A DNA stretch of 5,103 nucleotides from Bacteroidales bacterium. GTDB lineage: Bacteria; Bacteroidota; Bacteroidia; Bacteroidales; P3. This document shows positions 1-5,103 of the stretch, piece after piece. Position 1 is the stretch's first letter, and the number at the start of each line of letters is the position of its first letter. Made by a program: the position numbers and the translations under genes. Where the stretch lies: contig CAAGHV010000028.1 in assembly GCA_900769785.1 (NCBI GenBank), forward strand, positions 1 to 5,103, given 5' to 3'. The notes under the pieces are model-generated. The model saw only the letters and a program-made list of their open reading frames with translations, made no database searches and had not been told where the DNA came from.

Positions 1-1
1 G

Positions 2-1276
2 TCCGACAAGGCGATACGTAATGCCATTCATGCAAATGATATCAATAAGTTGGCAATCAATTCGGACAATAGTACCGCTTTTGATTCCTATTTTTCTCAC
101 AGAGTAAATTCTAAGGCTGTTACCGACCAAAAGTCAAGCGGCCGTTGTTGGATGTTTACAGGTATGAATGTGATGAGAGCCAAGGCTATAAGCAAGCACA
201 ACCTGCCAGCCAATTTCCAATTCTCCCAAGTATATACATTCTTTTGGGATCAATTGGAAAAATCAAACCTTTTCTTGCAAGCTATCATAGATACACGCAA
301 GCAGGATGTGACCGATAAGACTGTGGAATGGTTGTTTAAGAACCCTATTGGTGACGGTGGCCAGTTTACAGGAGTGGCCAACCTAGTATCGAAATATGGA
401 TTGGTACCTGCTGATGTAATGCCTGAAACATACAGCAGTGAGCATACATCAAGAATGTCGAACCTATTGAGTCTAAAACTTAGAGAATACGGTTTGGAAC
501 TGCGTGAGATGGCCACTCAAAAGGGAATGACCGAGCAAAAACTTGAAGCACGCAAAGCCGAGATGCTCGAAACTATTTATCGTATATTGGCATTGAACCT
601 AGGTGTGCCTCCTACAGAATTTACATGGACACGTACCGATGCAAATGGAAAGCCGGTATCGACCAAGAAATATACTCCAAAGTCGTTTTTTGACGAGTAT
701 GTAAACGAAGATTTCTCTAAATACTACATGATTATGAACGATCCCACTCGTGAGTACTACAAGGTATATGAGATAGAATATGACAGACATGTATATGACG
801 GCGAAAACTGGAAATATCTGAACCTTCCTATGGAAGAGATAGCCGAAATGGCAATAGCTTCGATAAAAGATAGTGTGATGATGTACTTTTCATGTGATGT
901 GGGTAAATTCCTAGATCGCGAAAAAGGTTTCATGGATGTAAATAACTACGACTATGAATCGATAATGGGTACTACTTTTGGTATGGATAAAAAACAACGT
1001 GTATCTACTTTTGCTAGTGGTTCATCGCATGCTATGACCCTATGTGCCGTGGATTTGGACGAAAACGGTAAGCCTAAAAAATGGATGGTGGAAAACAGCT
1101 GGGGTCCAAGCTATGGACACAACGGTTTCCTTATAATGACTAACGAATGGTTTAATGAGTATATGTTCCGTCTTGTAGTAGAAGAAAAGTATATACCTGC
1201 CAAAACCAAAAAACTATTGGAACAAAAAGCTATAATGCTTCCACCATGGGATCCAATGTTTATGTCCGAAGAATAA
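2..1276 (+). CDS. pepC: Aminopeptidase C / bleomycin hydrolase (peptidase family C1B), 5'-truncated by window edge
   Basis: Papain-fold cysteine aminopeptidase of the bleomycin hydrolase/PepC family, which removes N-terminal residues from peptides and in characterised members forms a hexameric barrel with the active sites inside. The reading frame is open from base 2 with no plausible start, so the true N-terminus is left of the window; 424 residues are visible against roughly 440-470 for the family. A TTG at 50 lies inside the conserved N-terminal region and is not a credible start. Visible catalytic residues are the oxyanion Gln (codon 128-130, in TDQKSSGRCW), Cys (146-148), His (1028-1030, in SSHAMT) and Asn (1094-1096, in VENSWG). 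The 294-residue Cys-to-His spacing is that of C1B enzymes and about twice that of papain. The C-terminus LPPWDPMFMSEE matches the family arm that occupies the active-site cleft. It is followed 34 nt later by a second C1B-type gene. Whether this protein is cytosolic or exported cannot be seen, because the N-terminus is missing. Confidence 0.95.
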   Translation, partial: SDKAIRNAIHANDINKLAINSDNSTAFDSYFSHRVNSKAVTDQKSSGRCWMFTGMNVMRAKAISKHNLPANFQFSQVYTFFWDQLEKSNLFLQAIIDTRKQDVTDKTVEWLFKNPIGDGGQFTGVANLVSKYGLVPADVMPETYSSEHTSRMSNLLSLKLREYGLELREMATQKGMTEQKLEARKAEMLETIYRILALNLGVPPTEFTWTRTDANGKPVSTKKYTPKSFFDEYVNEDFSKYYMIMNDPTREYYKVYEIEYDRHVYDGENWKYLNLPMEEIAEMAIASIKDSVMMYFSCDVGKFLDREKGFMDVNNYDYESIMGTTFGMDKKQRVSTFASGSSHAMTLCAVDLDENGKPKKWMVENSWGPSYGHNGFLIMTNEWFNEYMFRLVVEEKYIPAKTKKLLEQKAIMLPPWDPMFMSEE

Positions 1277-1310
1277 ACAAACAAAATATTAATTATAAAT
1301 TACATATAAA

Positions 1311-2513
1311 ATGAAGAAAATAATTATTGCAATTGCATGCTGCGCATTGGTATTCAATGTGGCAGAAGCAAAGAAAAAGAAAGACGAAGTAAAAAAAGAA
1401 GAAGGTTTTGTATTTACAACAGTAAAAGAAAACCCAATTACATCAATCAAAAACCAACACCGTAGCAGTACATGTTGGAGTTTTAGCGGATTGGCATTTT
1501 TTGAAAGTGAACTTATCCGTATGGGAAAAGGAACCTACGATTTAGCCGAAATGTTCCTAGTATCTAAAACAATGCAAGACCGTGCTAAATACTGTGTACG
1601 TCTTCATGGCGATGCAGGATTTACACCCGGTGGTAGTTTTTATGATGCAGTATTCTGCTTGCGTAACTATGGTATGGTTCCTCAAAGTGCTATGCCTACT
1701 CCGGGAACATTATACAGCAATGATACCCTTCCCAACCACAGCGAACTTGATGCAGTGGCAGGTGGTTACGTAAATGCTATAGCAAAAGGACGTTTCAAAA
1801 AACTTTCTCCTGCTTGGATAAAAGGTCTTACAGCTATTTATGACACTTATTTGGGTGAATGTCCTGAAAAATTCGTTTACAATGGTAAGGAATATACTCC
1901 TAAATCGTTTGCAAATGAATTGGGATTAAACATGGATGACTATGTATCTCTTACATCTTACACTCACCAACCTCTTTACAGTACATTCTCTCTCGAAATA
2001 CAAGATAATTGGCGTCAAGGTTTGTCTTACAACTTAACAATCGACGAACTTATGGAAGTTATTGATAATGCTGTAAAAAATGGTTATACTGTAGCATGGG
2101 GTGCCGATGTAAGTGAAGATGGTTTTACTCGTAATGGTGTAGCTATCGTTCCTGATATGGAAAAAGCTGCTGAACTTGGTAGCGATATGGCTCATTGGTT
2201 AGGTTTGAGCGCTAGTGCACGTAAGGATGAGCTAAATGCCAATATTCCTGAAAAAGAAATTACTCAAGAAATGCGTCAAGAAGGTTACGAAAACTGGACT
2301 ACTACTGATGACCACGGTATGCTTATATATGGTATAGCAAAGGATCAAAATGGTAAAGAATACTATATGGTAAAAAACAGTTGGGGTAAGAGTGGTAAGT
2401 ATGAAGGTATATGGTATGCTTCCAAAGCTTTCGTAAAATACAAAACTATGAATATATTAGTTCATAAAGATGCAATTCCTACTTCGATAAAAAATAATGC
2501 TAAAATAAAGTAG
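1311..2513 (+). CDS. Secreted C1 family cysteine peptidase, diverged PepC/bleomycin-hydrolase paralogue
   Basis: A 400-residue exported papain-fold peptidase. Residues 1-20 form a signal peptide (MKK, hydrophobic core 4-17, likely cleavage after the A-E-A at 18-20), followed by a Lys/Glu-rich linker. The catalytic set is complete: Gln49 and Cys55 in KNQHRSSTCWSF, His335 in DDHGML, Asn356 in VKNSWGKSG. The 280-residue Cys-to-His spacing places it with the C1B (PepC) group rather than papain itself. It also shares blocks with the gene upstream, for example EYTPKSF at about 194-200 against its KYTPKSF, GGSF against GGQF, and NYGMVP against KYGLVP. It ends ten residues after the IP of HKDAIP and lacks the LPPWDPM arm of its neighbour, so endopeptidase activity is possible (inference). 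ATG 1311 is chosen because it opens directly on the signal peptide; the AT-rich leader has no Shine-Dalgarno sequence, which is usual in Bacteroidota. The 34-nt gap with no promoter-like element suggests co-transcription with the upstream gene. Substrate and periplasmic versus outer-surface location are unknown. Confidence 0.9.
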   Translation: MKKIIIAIACCALVFNVAEAKKKKDEVKKEEGFVFTTVKENPITSIKNQHRSSTCWSFSGLAFFESELIRMGKGTYDLAEMFLVSKTMQDRAKYCVRLHGDAGFTPGGSFYDAVFCLRNYGMVPQSAMPTPGTLYSNDTLPNHSELDAVAGGYVNAIAKGRFKKLSPAWIKGLTAIYDTYLGECPEKFVYNGKEYTPKSFANELGLNMDDYVSLTSYTHQPLYSTFSLEIQDNWRQGLSYNLTIDELMEVIDNAVKNGYTVAWGADVSEDGFTRNGVAIVPDMEKAAELGSDMAHWLGLSASARKDELNANIPEKEITQEMRQEGYENWTTTDDHGMLIYGIAKDQNGKEYYMVKNSWGKSGKYEGIWYASKAFVKYKTMNILVHKDAIPTSIKNNAKIK

Positions 2514-2529
2514 TATTTGTATAAATAAC

Positions 2530-2575
2530 AAAAGAAACTGCATCAATCTCTAATGAAATTGATGCAGTTCCTTTT
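2530..2575. terminator. Bidirectional intrinsic terminator between the peptidase pair and the tRNA cluster
   Basis: A perfect 12-bp inverted repeat (arms 2536-2547 and 2558-2569) encloses a 10-nt loop. After one A/C mismatch the stem extends by five more pairs (2530-2534 with 2571-2575). The plus strand continues into a T-rich run. The minus strand also continues into a T-rich stretch after the stem (complement of 2521-2535). The site is 17 nt past the stop of the secreted peptidase gene and 9 nt beyond the 3' end of tRNA-Thr on the other strand, so it can stop both converging transcripts. Confidence 0.85.
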
Positions 2576-2583
2576 ATGTTTAG

Positions 2584-2656
<73 letters not shown>

Positions 2657-2677
2657 AACATTGTATAAATAAAAAAG

Positions 2678-2751
2678 TCGGGGTGAGAAGACTCGAACTT
2701 CCGGCCTCCACGTCCCGAACGTGGCGCGCTAGCCAACTGCGCTACACCCCG
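2678..2751 (-). tRNA. tRNA-Pro(CGG)
   Basis: A complete cloverleaf on the minus strand. The acceptor stem is CGGGGTG with CACCCCG, the D arm GCGC/GCGC has loop AGTTGGCTA, the anticodon stem is CCACG/CGTGG with loop TTCGGGA, and the T arm is GGAAG/CTTCT with TTCGAGT. The anticodon CGG reads CCG. The C1-G72 first pair, A73 discriminator and G37 next to the anticodon are typical identity features of bacterial tRNA-Pro. CCA is not encoded. It is separated from tRNA-Thr by 21 nt and from tRNA-Lys by 14 nt, which supports a single transcript processed into three tRNAs. Confidence 0.97.
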
Positions 2752-2765
2752 ATAAACAAAAAAAG

Positions 2766-2838
2766 TGTCCTCGCAGGGACTCGAACCCTGGACCCAATGA
2801 TTAAGAGTCATTTGCTCTACCAACTGAGCTACGAAGAC
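2766..2838 (-). tRNA. tRNA-Lys(CTT)
   Basis: A complete cloverleaf on the minus strand. The acceptor stem is GTCTTCG with CGAGGAC (one G-T pair), the D arm GCTC/GAGC has loop AGTTGGTA, the anticodon stem is AATGA/TCATT with loop CTCTTAA, and the T arm is CAGGG/CCCTG with TTCGAGT. The anticodon CTT reads AAG. The discriminator is A (complement of 2766) and CCA is not encoded. This is the first gene of the tRNA unit, starting about 25 nt downstream of the predicted promoter element. Confidence 0.97.
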
Positions 2839-2863
2839 AAACTTTTATCGCTTTTTGCGAGTG

Positions 2864-2897
2864 CAAAAGTACTAATTATTTTTTATTTATGGTAGAA
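2864..2897 (-). promoter_or_regulatory. Predicted promoter of the Lys-Pro-Thr tRNA unit
   Basis: On the minus strand, 2871-2864 reads TACTTTTG, an exact match to the Bacteroidota -7 consensus TAnnTTTG. About 20 nt further upstream (2891-2897) there is only a weak TTTTC-like match to the -33 TTTG element. Transcription would begin near 2857, giving a leader of about 20 nt before tRNA-Lys. Distance and orientation fit a stable-RNA promoter. The -33 element is uncertain. Confidence 0.7.
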
Positions 2898-3022
2898 AAA
2901 TCCAATATATTTTTCTCAAAATTTTGGATATTGTTTATAATAATCATATAAACAGTGATTTATCGTGATGATAAAATTCACTGTTTTCTTTTATTTTTCG
3001 AGAGGAAATATTGGATTTCTCT
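2894..3022. repeat. Nested inverted repeats in the gene-free gap between the tRNAs and the decarboxylase
   Basis: The stretch 2872-3088 holds no credible gene. Its outer arms 2894-2908 and 3008-3022 are reverse complements at 14 of 15 positions. Inside them is a strong hairpin: 2950-2964 pairs with 2970-2986 as 9 bp, a 2-nt bulge, then 6 bp around a 5-nt loop GTGAT. On the plus strand the hairpin is followed by a T-rich run (2984-2998), so it resembles an intrinsic terminator, yet no plus-strand gene or convincing promoter lies upstream. A third copy of TTGGAT at 2924-2929 could compete for pairing with ATCCAA at 2900-2905. The function is unknown: it may be a terminator, a small-RNA remnant or a degenerate repeat element. 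Confidence 0.55.
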
Positions 3023-3081
3023 ATTTTTTTGAGGTGATTATTGGTGATTTATTCTCTTTTTACTCATATTTTTGTAGAAAT

Positions 3082-3119
3082 AAAATAAAAAGGCTAAAAG
3101 TCTTTGATTTTTAGCCTTT
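3082..3119 (-). terminator. Intrinsic terminator of the glutamate decarboxylase gene
   Basis: A perfect 11-bp inverted repeat (arms 3089-3099 and 3109-3119, core AGGCTAAAA) has a 9-nt loop. On the minus strand the stem is followed by a T-rich tract (complement of 3082-3091). It begins 12 nt after the decarboxylase stop codon at 3131-3133, so the gene appears to be the last and probably only cistron of its transcript. Confidence 0.85.
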
Positions 3120-3130
3120 AACAATGATTT

Positions 3131-4543
3131 TTATCTATTGTGCGAGAATCCACGATCTTTTATTTTCTGAGACTTGTTTAGTATAAGCCAAGTTTCGGTA
3201 GGTTCTTTTTTACTATTGAGTTCATGGATATGACGTTTCATATCGTCAATCAAGCGGTCAGCCAAGTCGATACCTGTACCTTGTCGCACCACAATACGCA
3301 TAACTACTACATCTTCCATGTCTTTAGGTAGTGAATATGCAGGAATTTGCCATCCATCTTGTCTCATTGCATCGGAGAGGTCGTATAGAGTCCATTTCTT
3401 TTTGGATTGATCTTTGATATACCAACAAAATAGAGGATTAGGAGTACTTTCGTTTAGTAATGTGAAGCCAAGGTGTTTAATTTGTTCACTCAAATAGTTT
3501 TTTGTTTCCATTACATTGTATTGGATATCTCTATATCCTTTGAAACCTAATCGTATGAATTGATAATATTGTGCCAATACATAGTTTCCCGGACGTGAGA
3601 AATTGATAGCAATAGTGCCAACTTCATTGCCTAAATAGTTTACGTTAAAGACCATGTTGTCGGGTAGATATTTTTTATCTTTCCATATTACCCAACCTAA
3701 TCCCGGATATACCAATCCGAATTTGTGGCCTGAAGTACTAATGGACAGTACCCATTTTAAGCGGAAATCCCATTTCTTTTCGGGATATAGGAATGGAAGT
3801 ATGAATCCTCCTGTAGCTGCATCAACGTGTATAGGAATATTCCACTTAGTTTTGTTGTTTAGTTCGTCTAGAGCATTGTTTATTCCTTCTACATCGTCGT
3901 TCATGCCGGTGTGGGTTACTCCTTGGATGGGTACTACAAGGAAGGTGTTTTCATCACAAAGTTTTATTACATCTTCGGCTTGCATACATGGTTTTTCAAA
4001 ACTTATTGGTACTACTCTCATTTCCAATTCCCAATAGTGGGCAAATTTTTCCCATACCACTTGATAAGCTGTGGATATGATAAAGTTTGGTTTGTCGGTG
4101 GATTTGCCTTCGGCTCTACGACGTGTTTTCCAACGGAATAATGCTGCCATTCCTCCAAGCATACATGCTTCGCTTGATCCAACAGTACTAGCGCCTGTAC
4201 AATATGGGTGTTCGGGACTGTTCCAAAGTTTGGCCATAATGTTTACACATTTTCGTTCGATTTCAGCTGTTTGTGGATATTCCGATTTGTCTATCATGTT
4301 TTTATCCATCGATTCAATCATTATTTGTTTTGCGCCTTCGTCCATCCAAGTGGTAACAAATGTGGCCATATTCAAACGGGCATTGCCATCTAGCATGGCT
4401 TCGTCGTGAACTATTTGGTATGCTATGTCTTGGGGCATTGGATTTTGTGGCATTGTATTTTTGGGGGAAACTCTAAGGATTTCGTCAGACCCAAAAACAG
4501 AAGTGTCTATATTGTCCGGACGTTTTTCAATTTTGTTTTTCAT
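3131..4543 (-). CDS. gadB: Glutamate decarboxylase, PLP-dependent
   Basis: Converts L-glutamate to gamma-aminobutyrate and CO2 while consuming a cytoplasmic proton. In gut bacteria this normally serves acid resistance together with a glutamate/GABA antiporter. The 470 residues match the usual length (E. coli GadB has 466). Family landmarks are in order: LDGNARLN (51-58), NMIDKSEYP (82-90), the phosphate-binding GSSEACMLGGMA (122-133), Gln161 in YQVVWEKF, GVTHTG (208-213), the cofactor-ring Asp241 in HVDAATGGF, the Schiff-base Lys274 in SISTSGHKFG, and the NFSRPGN block (314-320). ATG 4543 gives the expected N-terminal extension and no in-frame alternative is needed. The C-terminus ends in SHNR with His468; in E. 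coli GadB a penultimate His closes the active site at neutral pH, so a similar role here is possible but unproven. No antiporter, glutaminase or chaperone gene is linked in the window. gadA and gadB cannot be told apart; gadB is used generically. Confidence 0.95.
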   Translation of the reverse strand: MKNKIEKRPDNIDTSVFGSDEILRVSPKNTMPQNPMPQDIAYQIVHDEAMLDGNARLNMATFVTTWMDEGAKQIMIESMDKNMIDKSEYPQTAEIERKCVNIMAKLWNSPEHPYCTGASTVGSSEACMLGGMAALFRWKTRRRAEGKSTDKPNFIISTAYQVVWEKFAHYWELEMRVVPISFEKPCMQAEDVIKLCDENTFLVVPIQGVTHTGMNDDVEGINNALDELNNKTKWNIPIHVDAATGGFILPFLYPEKKWDFRLKWVLSISTSGHKFGLVYPGLGWVIWKDKKYLPDNMVFNVNYLGNEVGTIAINFSRPGNYVLAQYYQFIRLGFKGYRDIQYNVMETKNYLSEQIKHLGFTLLNESTPNPLFCWYIKDQSKKKWTLYDLSDAMRQDGWQIPAYSLPKDMEDVVVMRIVVRQGTGIDLADRLIDDMKRHIHELNSKKEPTETWLILNKSQKIKDRGFSHNR

Positions 4544-4632
4544 AGTATTTTTATATTAATTGATTAGTATCTACTTAACAACATATTTTATTGTTCCTTT
4601 GTTTTCTGCTTTATGTTTTTTATGATATTGAT

Positions 4633-4640
4633 TAGGTTTG
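4633..4640 (+). promoter_or_regulatory. Candidate -7 promoter element for the PepSY-like gene
   Basis: The sequence TAGGTTTG matches the Bacteroidota TAnnTTTG consensus and points towards the gene at 4752. The only upstream TTTG (4598-4601) is 31 nt away, too far for a standard -33 element; a weak TTATG at 4611-4615 has a 17-nt spacing. The predicted leader would be about 105 nt. Chance matches are likely in such AT-rich DNA. Confidence 0.35.
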
Positions 4641-4646
4641 AGATGA

Positions 4647-4687
4647 TATATTGTTAAGAAGAAAACAAATTTATTTCTATATTGTTA
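4647..4687. repeat. Direct repeat TATATTGTTA in the divergent intergenic region
   Basis: The 10-mer TATATTGTTA occurs exactly at 4647-4656 and 4678-4687, 31 nt apart, which is close to three helical turns. Its core TATTGTT also occurs at 4589-4595. The two full copies flank the candidate minus-strand -7 element at 4666-4673. They could be operator half-sites, but the AT-rich background makes coincidence possible. Confidence 0.35.
4666..4673 (-). promoter_or_regulatory. Candidate -7 promoter element for glutamate decarboxylase
   Basis: On the minus strand this reads TAAATTTG, an exact TAnnTTTG match and the only one I find on that strand between the two divergent genes. No TTTG -33 element sits at the expected distance. 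If used, the transcript would start near 4659 and carry a leader of about 115 nt before the ATG at 4543. Confidence 0.4.
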
Positions 4688-4751
4688 TTTCTTTGTTTAT
4701 TAGAGATATATGAGTTAGAATTGATTTTATGATTGAAAGGATTTTTTTTGT

Positions 4752-5103
4752 ATGAAGATTATAGTTTTAGCGAGTTTGTTATTATGTATATCTACTCTAT
4801 GTTTTTCAAAAGATAACATTTTCGTGGAGGGTAAAGATAAATTGCCCATAAATGCACAGAATTTTATTAATAAAAGTTTTGTGGGAGAACGTCTTGTCTA
4901 TGTAAAAGAGAGTAGAACTTTATTTTTTCAGAAGAAGTTTTTGGCGGTGTTTTCCAATGGCTTGAAAATAGAATTTGATTCTAGAGGTAATTGGATAGAG
5001 ATAACGTCGAAAAATGTAGGTTTGCCACGAACTATTTTATCTATAAAAATTATAAGGTATTTAGAGTCTTATCATATTTCATTTTTGATTTTAGAAATTG
5101 AAA
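4752..5103 (+). CDS. PepSY-like (BLIP-like fold) periplasmic protein, 3'-truncated by window edge
   Basis: The frame is open from ATG 4752 to the right edge, with 117 residues visible. Residues 1-19 look like a signal peptide (MK, hydrophobic 3-18, likely cleavage near CFS/K), so the product is exported. The rest resembles the small PepSY-like family common in Bacteroidota: LP-x-x-AQNFI at 31-39 opening a helix, a strand pair around 47-68, the signature NGLKIEFDSRGNWIEI at 69-84, then LPRTI (91-95) leading into the second helix and strand. Family members are usually about 140-150 residues per single domain, so roughly 25-35 residues are probably missing. An AAAGGA at 4736-4741, ten nt before the ATG, is an unusually good Shine-Dalgarno sequence for this group and supports the start. 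It is divergent from glutamate decarboxylase. Its molecular function is not established; the fold suggests binding or inhibition rather than catalysis. Confidence 0.8.
   Translation, partial: MKIIVLASLLLCISTLCFSKDNIFVEGKDKLPINAQNFINKSFVGERLVYVKESRTLFFQKKFLAVFSNGLKIEFDSRGNWIEITSKNVGLPRTILSIKIIRYLESYHISFLILEIE

Noticed and set aside
250..790. Minus-strand open frames of 88 and 63 codons
   Set aside because: They are antisense shadows of the conserved PepC coding sequence with no domain signal.
50..1276. TTG at 50 as the start of the PepC gene
   Set aside because: The frame continues upstream to base 2 with family-like residues, and the conserved N-terminal region would be cut, so the gene simply begins outside the window.
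1338..1343. Lipoprotein signal at Cys10/Cys11 of the secreted peptidase
   Set aside because: The hydrophobic stretch before these cysteines is only about six residues and position -3 is Ala, so a standard signal peptide cut after Ala20 fits better.
1582..1773. Plus-strand 63-codon open frame within the secreted peptidase
   Set aside because: It is an out-of-frame shadow of a gene whose main frame carries the full catalytic set.
2683..2895. Plus-strand 70-codon open frame
   Set aside because: It runs antisense through tRNA-Pro and tRNA-Lys and contains the typical peptide that results from translating tRNA complements, so it is not a gene.
2894..3022. Miniature transposable element
   Set aside because: Inverted arms are present, but I see no flanking target-site duplication, and copy number cannot be judged from one window.
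3067..3074. TATTTTTG match to the -7 consensus on the plus strand
   Set aside because: No -33 element at the right distance, no downstream plus-strand gene, and the transcript would run straight into the decarboxylase terminator hairpin; probably chance in AT-rich DNA.
3654..4409. Several plus-strand open frames of 61-127 codons
   Set aside because: All lie antisense inside the well-supported decarboxylase gene and show no recognisable family features.

Overview
The window looks like an ordinary chromosomal stretch from an AT-rich member of the Bacteroidales (phylum Bacteroidota). The evidence is the gene families present (a bleomycin-hydrolase-type PepC beside a secreted C1 paralogue, a stand-alone glutamate decarboxylase, a PepSY-like periplasmic protein), start codons with mostly no Shine-Dalgarno sequence, and promoter elements of the Bacteroidota type (TAnnTTTG at about -7). 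The genus cannot be fixed from the sequence alone.

Layout from left to right. Positions 2-1276 (+) hold the last 424 codons of an aminopeptidase C / bleomycin hydrolase gene whose start lies left of the window. Positions 1311-2513 (+) hold a second, diverged C1B-type cysteine peptidase with a signal peptide; the gap is only 34 nt, so the two are probably co-transcribed. A strong hairpin at 2530-2575 ends this unit and also faces the tRNA genes arriving from the other strand. Three tRNA genes on the minus strand follow, transcribed in the order Lys(CTT), Pro(CGG), Thr(CGT), with a good -7 promoter element just upstream of tRNA-Lys. Positions 2872-3088 contain no gene but do hold nested inverted repeats. 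A glutamate decarboxylase gene (3131-4543, minus) comes next, with its own terminator at 3082-3119. A 208-nt AT-rich intergenic region then separates it from a divergent PepSY-like exported protein (4752 onwards, +) that runs off the right edge.

How the genes may work together. The two peptidases form a plausible peptide-degradation pair: a PepC-type aminopeptidase, and an exported relative that lacks the C-terminal arm which enforces aminopeptidase behaviour in the family. The decarboxylase probably serves acid resistance by consuming a proton per glutamate, but no GadC antiporter or glutaminase gene is linked to it here. I see no mobile element, CRISPR array or clearly new system. The most interesting items are the armless secreted C1B paralogue, the unexplained hairpin region between the tRNAs and the decarboxylase, and the repeat-bearing divergent promoter region.
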